Assembly: GCA_005791685.1 (NCBI GenBank) | Contig: SXVG01000126.1 | Span: 1 to 7,503 of the forward strand | DNA length: 7,503 nt | Source: Methylotenera sp. | Lineage (GTDB): Bacteria; Pseudomonadota; Gammaproteobacteria; Burkholderiales; Methylophilaceae | Direction of reading: 5' to 3' | Part shown: positions 1-5,942 of the stretch, piece after piece | Layout: the number at the start of each line of letters is the position of its first letter | Position numbering within the stretch: position 1 is the stretch's first letter | Notes under the pieces: model-generated | What the model saw: the letters and a program-made list of their open reading frames with translations, nothing else | Database searches by the model: none | Told to the model about the DNA's origin: nothing | Program-made: the position numbers and the translations under genes

Positions 1-49
1 GACATCCTGCTCCCAAAGCAGGCGCGCTACCAGGCTACGCTACACGCCG
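1..49 (-). tRNA. tRNA-Pro (anticodon UGG), 3' part cut off by window edge
   Basis: Read on the minus strand, this begins with the acceptor-arm half CGGCGTG (49-43), followed by a D-arm containing AGCCTGGTAGCGC. A perfect 5-bp anticodon stem follows, CCTGC/GCAGG (22-18 with 10-6), closing the 7-base loop TTTGGGA. The loop places UGG at 15-13, which reads proline codons. The sequence leaves the window just after the anticodon arm, so the variable loop, T-arm and 3' acceptor strand are not visible. The cut is the window edge, not a sign of a broken gene. It has its own promoter and is divergent from folD. The identity is clear from the anticodon and the typical bacterial tRNA-Pro 5' half. Confidence 0.93.
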
Positions 50-58
50 AAGGGCAGA

Positions 59-87
59 AATATACTTTAATCCGAGCTTTAGGTCAA
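59..87 (-). promoter_or_regulatory. sigma70-type promoter of tRNA-Pro with GC-rich discriminator
   Basis: On the minus strand there is a -35 box TTGACC (87-82), a 17-bp spacer and a -10 box TATATT (64-59), each differing from consensus at one position. The -10 is followed by TCTGCCC (58-52) before the tRNA begins at 49. Transcription should therefore start only a few bases before the mature 5' end. A GC-rich discriminator between -10 and start is the hallmark of stable-RNA promoters inhibited by ppGpp and DksA. The boxes are seen directly; stringent control is inferred. Confidence 0.78.
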
Positions 88-150
88 TTCGAATATGTTA
101 AAATGTCACTTTATTTTTAATAATCGCTCAATATTAAGCAGCCCAATCCG

Positions 151-1008
151 ATGACAGCGCAAATAATTGATGGCAAAGCCATTGCCGCCACCTTACTCGA
201 TTCCATACAAGCGCGCATACAAGCACGACTTAAAGCAAATAAGCGCGCGCCTAGCTTAGCCGTTGTGCTGATAGGCGGTGATCCGGCTTCGGCCATCTAC
301 GTGCGCAACAAACGTTTGGCTTGTGAAAAAGTCGGCATTAAATCTCTGGCCTACGACTTGCCTAGCAGCACCAGCGAAGCTGAATTACTAAAACTGATTA
401 AGCAATTAAACGAAGATGAAACGGTAGACGGCATACTGGTGCAATCGCCCTTGCCGGCTCACATTAAAGACGAGCACATCATAGAGCAAATTAGCCCGCA
501 CAAAGACGTGGATGGCTTTCACCCATACAACATAGGCCGCTTGGCCGTGCGTCAACCCACTTTGCGCTCTTGCACGCCGTTTGGGGTGATCAAGTTATTG
601 CAAGCCGCCAACATCCCTTTGATGGGCTTGGATGCCGTGGTGGTGGGGGTGTCCAATCACGTAGGGCGTCCGATGGCATTGGAATTGTTGCTGGCCGGTT
701 GCACCGTCACCAGCTGCCATCGCCACACCAAAGATTTAGCCAAGATGGTCATGCAAGCGGATTTGGTCATCGCCGCCGCCGGTAAAGCGGGCTTGATAAA
801 AGGCGAGTGGATTAAGCCGGGCGCAATTGTGATTGATATCGGTATCAATCGATTAGCCGATGGCAGCCTTGCTGGCGATGTAGACTTTAATGCCGCCAAA
901 CAACGCGCAGCTTACATTACTCCTGTCCCCGGTGGTGTGGGCCCAATGACGGTGGCCACCTTAATGGAAAACACTTTATTGGCCTTGGAGCTTAGCGAAA
1001 CCCATTAA
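151..1008 (+). CDS. folD: FolD, bifunctional 5,10-methylenetetrahydrofolate dehydrogenase / methenyltetrahydrofolate cyclohydrolase
   Basis: This cytoplasmic enzyme oxidises 5,10-methylene-THF to methenyl-THF with NADP+ and hydrolyses that to 10-formyl-THF, feeding purine and formyl-Met-tRNA synthesis. The 285-residue length is normal for the family. The N-terminal catalytic domain carries YVRNK (50-54), whose Lys54 matches the catalytic lysine. VQSPLPAH (97-104) and KDVDGFHP (118-125, folate-binding Asp121) follow. The Rossmann domain has VVVGVSNHVGRP (163-174); the GVS form resembles the GAS of E. coli FolD rather than the common GRS. The C-terminal PVPGGVGPMTVA (258-269) is a family signature. 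No good Shine-Dalgarno precedes ATG 151 and no convincing promoter was found, but the start fits the usual N-terminus (TAQIIDGK). It is divergent from tRNA-Pro and followed by dksA after 139 bp. Identification is secure. Confidence 0.97.
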   Translation: MTAQIIDGKAIAATLLDSIQARIQARLKANKRAPSLAVVLIGGDPASAIYVRNKRLACEKVGIKSLAYDLPSSTSEAELLKLIKQLNEDETVDGILVQSPLPAHIKDEHIIEQISPHKDVDGFHPYNIGRLAVRQPTLRSCTPFGVIKLLQAANIPLMGLDAVVVGVSNHVGRPMALELLLAGCTVTSCHRHTKDLAKMVMQADLVIAAAGKAGLIKGEWIKPGAIVIDIGINRLADGSLAGDVDFNAAKQRAAYITPVPGGVGPMTVATLMENTLLALELSETH

Positions 1009-1019
1009 GCAAATTTTTC

Positions 1020-1060
1020 AAAGCATTCAAGCCTCTAGACTAATTTTGCATGAATGCTTT
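1020..1060. repeat. 10-bp perfect inverted repeat between folD and dksA
   Basis: AAAGCATTCA (1020-1029) is perfectly complementary to TGAATGCTTT (1051-1060), with a 21-base loop. It lies 11 bases after the folD stop codon. It lacks a following T-tract, so it would make a poor intrinsic terminator. Its right arm falls within the spacer of the predicted dksA promoter, so it could instead be an operator. The repeat is seen directly; either role is inference. Confidence 0.6.
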
Positions 1061-1074
1061 ATTCGGTGTACACT
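1046..1074 (+). promoter_or_regulatory. predicted dksA promoter
   Basis: A -35-like TTGCAT (1046-1051) and a -10-like TACACT (1069-1074) are separated by 17 bp. A TTTGCA one base earlier would give an 18-bp spacer. The bases after the -10, CACGCGC (1075-1081), form a GC-rich discriminator. The leader to the dksA ATG would then be about 65 nt and very T-rich. GC-rich discriminators are typical of promoters repressed by ppGpp/DksA, which would fit the autoregulation known for E. coli dksA. The boxes are only moderately close to consensus. Confidence 0.5.
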
Positions 1075-1147
1075 CACGCGCAATTTGTAAACGCAGTTTT
1101 TAATTTTGCTTTTTTAACACTCATTTTTAAGTATTTGGAATCCAATC

Positions 1148-1570
1148 ATGGCAACCGTTACTACCAAACAATTTACCCCGTATCAGTCTAAAGCCGATGA
1201 GGCTTACATGAGCCGAAACCAGCTCAACCACTTCCGTAAAATTTTGAACGAATGGAAGCTGGAGTTAAGCAACGACTTAAACCGCACCGTGCACACCATG
1301 CAAGATGAAGTGACCATGTTTGCCGATCCAAACGATAGGGCCAGCCAAGAATCCGACATGACCTTAGAGTTGCGCAACCGTGACCGCGAACGCAAATTGA
1401 TTAAAAAGATAGACGAAACCTTACGCAATATCGACGCTGGCGACTACGGTTATTGCGAAGGTTGCGGCATAGAAATTGGCCTCAAACGCTTAGAAGCCCG
1501 ACCTACCGCTACGCTTTGCATAGATTGCAAAACCTTGGATGAAATGCGCGAAAAACAAGTCGCGAAATAA
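1148..1570 (+). CDS. dksA: DksA, RNA polymerase-binding transcription factor of the stringent response
   Basis: DksA enters the RNA polymerase secondary channel and, with ppGpp, lowers transcription from rRNA and tRNA promoters and activates amino-acid biosynthesis genes. The protein has 140 residues against about 151 in E. coli; the 11 missing residues are at the N-terminus. The central coiled coil runs from about residue 22 to 97. Its tip carries DPNDRA (60-65), matching the functional Asp71/Asp74/Ala76 of E. coli. A C4 zinc finger follows with CEGC (103-106) and CIDC (124-127), so this is the zinc-containing form with all four cysteines. GGA about 8 bases before ATG 1148 is an acceptable ribosome-binding site. 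It appears to have its own promoter and ends at a strong terminator, so it is probably monocistronic. Identification is secure. Confidence 0.97.
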   Translation: MATVTTKQFTPYQSKADEAYMSRNQLNHFRKILNEWKLELSNDLNRTVHTMQDEVTMFADPNDRASQESDMTLELRNRDRERKLIKKIDETLRNIDAGDYGYCEGCGIEIGLKRLEARPTATLCIDCKTLDEMREKQVAK

Positions 1571-1578
1571 TGCAGTAA

Positions 1579-1608
1579 AAAGGCCGCTCAATGCGGCCTT
1601 TAATTTTT
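1579..1608. terminator. bidirectional intrinsic terminator between dksA and the MBL-fold gene
   Basis: The 9-bp perfect stem AAAGGCCGC/GCGGCCTTT (1579-1587 with 1593-1601) closes a 5-base loop. A T-run follows on the plus strand (1604-1608), and on the minus strand the left arm and preceding A-run read as a T-tract. It lies 8 bases after the dksA stop and just beyond the stop of the convergent gene, so it should serve both. Confidence 0.92.
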
Positions 1609-1611
1609 ATG

Positions 1612-2553
1612 TCATTCCCATTCTAAAGCCGGGTACAGCGTATTCACATTGCGCCGATTGGCCACATCAAATAACAGCCATTTATCTTTTTCCGTTGCCG
1701 CCGCCGTGTCCATGGTAGCCTCCATGCTTAGGCCTTTTTTGATACTGGCGCGTATATCGTTTAATAAAATTTGCAAATAGGTTTGGGCATTATTGATGGC
1801 CAGCACGGCATCTTGGCTTACCGGCCCATGCCCAGGTACCACTTGTTCGGCACCGCTGCTTTTTAGTTTTTCCAGTTCGGCAATCAAGCCTTTCACGTCC
1901 CCCTCTAGCACCGGTGTGCGCTCTATAAATAATAAGTCGCCGCTAAATAGGGTGTGGCTTTGCTTGTCCATGACGGTTAAATCGGTGTGCGTATGGGCAA
2001 TCGGATGGGCCGTTAGCAAGAGTTGTCTGTCGCCTAAATCTAGGCTTAGCGTGGTTTTAACGGCGATGCTGGGCTTAACCAATATGCTGCCTAGGGCATC
2101 CTCGCCCAATAGCCTGGCATTTAATTTAGCGTATTGTTCTTGGCGCAGCTCCATGGCCGTTGCCAATTTGTCATGGCCAACGAATTCCGGCTCTGACTCG
2201 TTGTCATGGTTGGCCAAAAATGCGGCATTGCCGTAAATGTGGTCAGGGTGCACATGCGTATTAATCACGTACAAGACTGGCAATGCCGTGACATTGGCAA
2301 TTGCCTGGCGAAGTTGCAGGCCCACTTTAAGGCTGCCACCGCTATCAATCACCGCCACGCCTTTGCTGCCGACGACAAAACTAATGTTGCATATATCGCC
2401 TTGGTAACCGTCGTCTATGTCTAAATGTGCGCCATGGTGCACATAAATGCCATGGCCTAAGGACTCCACAACAAAATCTTCATGCGACTCGGCTTGGGCC
2501 GGCAACGCCCACAGCAGAACCATGCAGCTAAGGATAATCATGAAATTTCGCAT
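1612..2553 (-). CDS. Periplasmic metallo-beta-lactamase-fold hydrolase, quinoprotein-relay/SoxH-related type
   Basis: The 313-residue protein starts with a Sec signal peptide: Arg2, a hydrophobic stretch at about 4-17, and a likely signal peptidase I site after LPAQA (residue 21). The mature part is a metallo-beta-lactamase domain with the metal-binding motif THVHPDH (99-105: His100, His102, Asp104, His105). AHTHTDL (186-192) supplies a further histidine, SGD has Asp206, and PGHG has His242, so the full set for a dinuclear zinc site is present. NISFVVG...VAVIDSGGS (56-74) and VLYVINTHVHPDHIYGNAAF resemble proteins named 'quinoprotein relay system zinc metallohydrolase', found beside PQQ-dependent dehydrogenases; this is recalled, not searched. 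The substrate is unknown. AGGA lies 7 bases before ATG 2553. It is divergent from a cytochrome b561 gene. The fold and export are secure; the subfamily is moderately so. Confidence 0.85.
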   Translation of the reverse strand: MRNFMIILSCMVLLWALPAQAESHEDFVVESLGHGIYVHHGAHLDIDDGYQGDICNISFVVGSKGVAVIDSGGSLKVGLQLRQAIANVTALPVLYVINTHVHPDHIYGNAAFLANHDNESEPEFVGHDKLATAMELRQEQYAKLNARLLGEDALGSILVKPSIAVKTTLSLDLGDRQLLLTAHPIAHTHTDLTVMDKQSHTLFSGDLLFIERTPVLEGDVKGLIAELEKLKSSGAEQVVPGHGPVSQDAVLAINNAQTYLQILLNDIRASIKKGLSMEATMDTAAATEKDKWLLFDVANRRNVNTLYPALEWE

Positions 2554-2660
2554 GGTTTATTCCTGCGGTTAAAGTAATTGGTTAGAATTATCGGCTATTA
2601 TGCACGATGCGCTGTCACAGCACCCATGCGGACAGACATTCAATATACAGGAATAGTTAA
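2554..2660. promoter_or_regulatory. divergent intergenic region between the MBL-fold and cytochrome b561 genes
   Basis: These 107 bp must hold the start signals of both genes. AGGA at 2561-2564 (minus) and AGGA at 2649-2652 (plus) are good ribosome-binding sites 7-8 bases from their start codons. An AT-rich core (2583-2601) offers TAGAAT and TATTAT as plus-strand -10 candidates and CATAAT on the minus strand. I found no convincing -35 boxes for either direction. A small palindrome, GCTGTCACAGC (2611-2621), lies between the core and the cytochrome gene and could be an operator half-site pair. Promoter positions are tentative. Confidence 0.4.
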
Positions 2661-3260
2661 ATGACTCAAACTTCAACGCGTTACAGCAAGACCGCCGTTA
2701 TCTTACATTGGCTCATCGCCATTTTTATCGTGCTGATGTTTAGCTTGGGATGGTTCATGGCAGACTTGCCTAAAGACGGCCCCAAACAAATGGCTTACGA
2801 CCTTTTTGATTTGGGTATTTACACTTGGCAATTGACAGAAGAGGCCAGCCCCAGAACTTTCTACTTCAACCTGCATAAATCATTGGGCTTAACGGCTTTA
2901 GCGCTGATTGCCTTGCGTATTTTATGGCGCATTACGCACACGCCACCGGCACCTTTGAGCTCGTATAAAGCCATAGAGAAAAAAATAGCCACCGCCACTC
3001 ACCATGCGCTGTATTTGCTCATGCTGGCCGTGCCTGTCACGGGCTTAATCATGGCGATTAACAGCAAATACGGTGTGAAATGGTTTGGCGTGGATTTAAT
3101 TGCCGGGCTAGATAACAAACCGGTACGTGATTTCTTTGAACACACGCATGAATTGGTCGGCCTGGTCTTGCTGGCGTTGATCGTTATCCATTTACTGGGT
3201 GCGCTAAAACATCAATTCATCGACAAAGATGAAACCATGAGCCGCATGCGCTTGAAATAA
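2661..3260 (+). CDS. Cytochrome b561 family integral membrane protein
   Basis: This 199-residue protein should bind two b-type haems in the inner membrane and pass electrons to or from quinone; the E. coli relative CybB is a superoxide:quinone oxidoreductase. Four hydrophobic helices are visible at about 12-33, 72-90, 112-132 and 162-182. Candidate haem ligands sit as in CybB: His16 (LHW), His72 (LHK), His163 (THE) and His177 (VIHL), with further histidines at 114, 115 and 184. The loop between helices 1 and 2 (about 34-70) is roughly 25 residues longer than in CybB and rich in acidic and aromatic residues. The start is supported by AGGA 8 bases upstream of ATG 2661. The gene is divergent from the exported MBL-fold hydrolase and ends at a strong terminator. 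The family is certain; the electron donor is not known. Confidence 0.93.
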   Translation: MTQTSTRYSKTAVILHWLIAIFIVLMFSLGWFMADLPKDGPKQMAYDLFDLGIYTWQLTEEASPRTFYFNLHKSLGLTALALIALRILWRITHTPPAPLSSYKAIEKKIATATHHALYLLMLAVPVTGLIMAINSKYGVKWFGVDLIAGLDNKPVRDFFEHTHELVGLVLLALIVIHLLGALKHQFIDKDETMSRMRLK

Positions 3261-3287
3261 ACCCAGCCCAATGGCCATTGATCCAAT

Positions 3288-3314
3288 AAAAAATCCCGCC
3301 TAGCGGGATTTTTT
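3288..3314. terminator. bidirectional intrinsic terminator between cytochrome b561 and hemE
   Basis: The 9-bp stem AAATCCCGC/GCGGGATTT (3291-3299 with 3303-3311) can extend by three further A-T pairs and has a 3-base loop. It has a T-run on the plus strand and, from the A-run, a T-run on the minus strand. It lies 27 bases after the cytochrome b561 stop and directly abuts the hemE stop at 3316-3318, so it should terminate both convergent genes. Confidence 0.93.
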
Positions 3315-3315
3315 A

Positions 3316-4380
3316 TTACTGGTGGTAGGCTTGGCTATGCAAGCGCACGGCTTCTAGCATGGCGGCGGCATTTTCCGGTGGCGTCCACTGGGTAATGCCA
3401 TGGCCTAAGTTAAACACATGGCCATGGCCTTGACCGTAACTGGCCAAGACCTTCGCTACTTGCTGTTCTATGGCGGCCGGCGTAGACAACAAAATCGCTG
3501 GATCTAAATTACCTTGCAGTGCCACCCTATGACCGACACGCTGACGCGCCTGACCTATGTCTACCGCCCAATCCAGACCCAATGCATCCGCACCGATGTC
3601 AGCTTGCGCTTCTAGCCACAAGGCGCCGCCTTTAGTGAAAACGATGCTGGGCACGGTGCGCCCATCATTGCTTTTAATTAAACCAGCGACGATTTTTTGC
3701 ATGTAATTAAGCGAAAATTCACCGTATGCATCGTGTGCCAATGCGCCGCCCCATGAATCAAAAATCATCACGGCTTGCGCACCGGCTGAAATTTGCGCAT
3801 TTAAATATTGCGTCACGGTTTGCGCCGTGATGTCTAAAATGCGGTGCAATAAATCCGGTCTGGCATACGCCATTTTTTTGATGGTTAAGAAGTCGGTACC
3901 GCCTTGCCCTTCCACCATACAGGTCGCCAAGGTCCACGGGCTGCCAGAAAAACCAATTAAAGGCACACGGCCATCCAGTGTTTTGCGGATTTGTGCCACG
4001 GCATCGAAGACGTATTGCAAATCGGCCATGTCCGGCACGGCCAGTTTTTGTATGTCTGCTTCTTCACGCAAGGTGCGTTCGAATTTTGGGCCTTCGCCCT
4101 CTGCGAAATACAAACCCACACCCATGGCATCGGGCACGGTCAAGATGTCCGAGAACAAAATGGCCGCATCCAACAAGGGGTAGCGGTCCAAGGGTTGCAT
4201 CGTCACTTCGGTGGCAAAGCCGGGATTTTTGCATAACTGCAAAAAACTGCCGGCGGTTTTACGGCTGGCGCGGTATTCTGGCAAATAACGGCCGGCTTGG
4301 CGCATCATCCACACTGGGGTGTAATCGGTGGGCTGGCGCATCAAGGCGCGCAAGAAATTATCGTTTTTTAATGGGCTCAT
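3316..4380 (-). CDS. hemE: HemE, uroporphyrinogen III decarboxylase
   Basis: This cytoplasmic, cofactor-free enzyme removes four carboxyl groups from uroporphyrinogen III to give coproporphyrinogen III in haem synthesis. Its 354 residues equal the E. coli length. The N-terminal signature PVWMMRQAGRYLPEYR (22-37) includes substrate-contacting Arg27, Gln28 and Arg31. LFSDIL carries the catalytic Asp78, IFDSWGG has Ser209, and FNLGHGI has His327, all at the expected sites. The active-site tyrosine expected in ATYMVEG is Cys154 here (codon TGT, 3921-3919), and the following segment is EGQGGTDF instead of EGGSSKAF. The start at 4380 is fixed by an in-frame TAA two codons upstream and by homology, but no Shine-Dalgarno is visible: the preceding bases are GTGTTAAAAA. 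It lies 109 bp after gltD, with a large inverted repeat between them. No clear promoter was found, so it may depend on readthrough. Identification is secure. Confidence 0.97.
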   Translation of the reverse strand: MSPLKNDNFLRALMRQPTDYTPVWMMRQAGRYLPEYRASRKTAGSFLQLCKNPGFATEVTMQPLDRYPLLDAAILFSDILTVPDAMGVGLYFAEGEGPKFERTLREEADIQKLAVPDMADLQYVFDAVAQIRKTLDGRVPLIGFSGSPWTLATCMVEGQGGTDFLTIKKMAYARPDLLHRILDITAQTVTQYLNAQISAGAQAVMIFDSWGGALAHDAYGEFSLNYMQKIVAGLIKSNDGRTVPSIVFTKGGALWLEAQADIGADALGLDWAVDIGQARQRVGHRVALQGNLDPAILLSTPAAIEQQVAKVLASYGQGHGHVFNLGHGITQWTPPENAAAMLEAVRLHSQAYHQ

Positions 4381-4387
4381 TTTTTAA

Positions 4388-4476
4388 CACAGCGACACAG
4401 GCACTAAGAGACAAAGCAATATACAAATACTATTGCGTTTTATCTATGGGGTACTCTGTGTCTCTGTGCCTCTGTG
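4388..4476. repeat. Composite imperfect inverted repeat with tandem CACAGAG units in the gltD-hemE spacer
   Basis: The 23-base arm 4388-4410 pairs with 4454-4476 without gaps at 17 of 23 positions, plus one G-U wobble. Read on the minus strand, the 4454-4476 arm is three near-identical units, CACAGAG, GCACAGAG and ACACAGAG. Between the arms lies a second hairpin, GCAATA/TATTGC (4416-4421 with 4431-4436). Transcribed from gltD towards hemE, this folds into one long stem with an internal hairpin. It ends 7 bases before the hemE ATG. It encodes nothing. It has no terminal T-tract in the transcribed direction, so it is not a standard terminator. Confidence 0.8.
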
Positions 4477-4489
4477 GTGAAGATTTAGA

Positions 4490-5917
<1,428 letters not shown>

Positions 5918-5942
5918 ACTAAAACCTTTATCCAATCATTCT

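Noticed and set aside
61..150. folD promoter, for example TAAAAT at 99-104
   Set aside because: Several AT-rich -10-like words exist but none has a recognisable -35 at 16-18 bp, so I did not list one.
163..174. Loss of the GRS arginine in the FolD cofactor motif (GVS instead) as a sign of NAD use
   Set aside because: The NADP-using E. coli enzyme also lacks this arginine (GAS), so the change is not informative.
1793..2236. 147-codon plus-strand open frame antisense to the MBL gene
   Set aside because: Serine- and leucine-rich composition is typical of reverse-strand shadow frames, and the minus-strand protein has a full set of metal ligands.
2447..3411. Identical 15-base word in the MBL gene (about 2447-2461) and hemE (about 3397-3411)
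   Set aside because: Both copies encode LGHGI in the same frame, in motifs expected for their own families, so this is a coding coincidence and not a repeat element.
1110..4390. Shared 11-mer TTTTTTAACAC in the dksA leader (1110-1120) and at the hemE start (4380-4390)
   Set aside because: It is low complexity and in opposite orientation relative to the genes, with no flanking similarity.
5918..5935. Longer GltD form starting at TTG 5935
   Set aside because: The ATG at 5917 has AAAGG at ideal spacing, and the TTG extension would place that ribosome-binding site inside the coding region.
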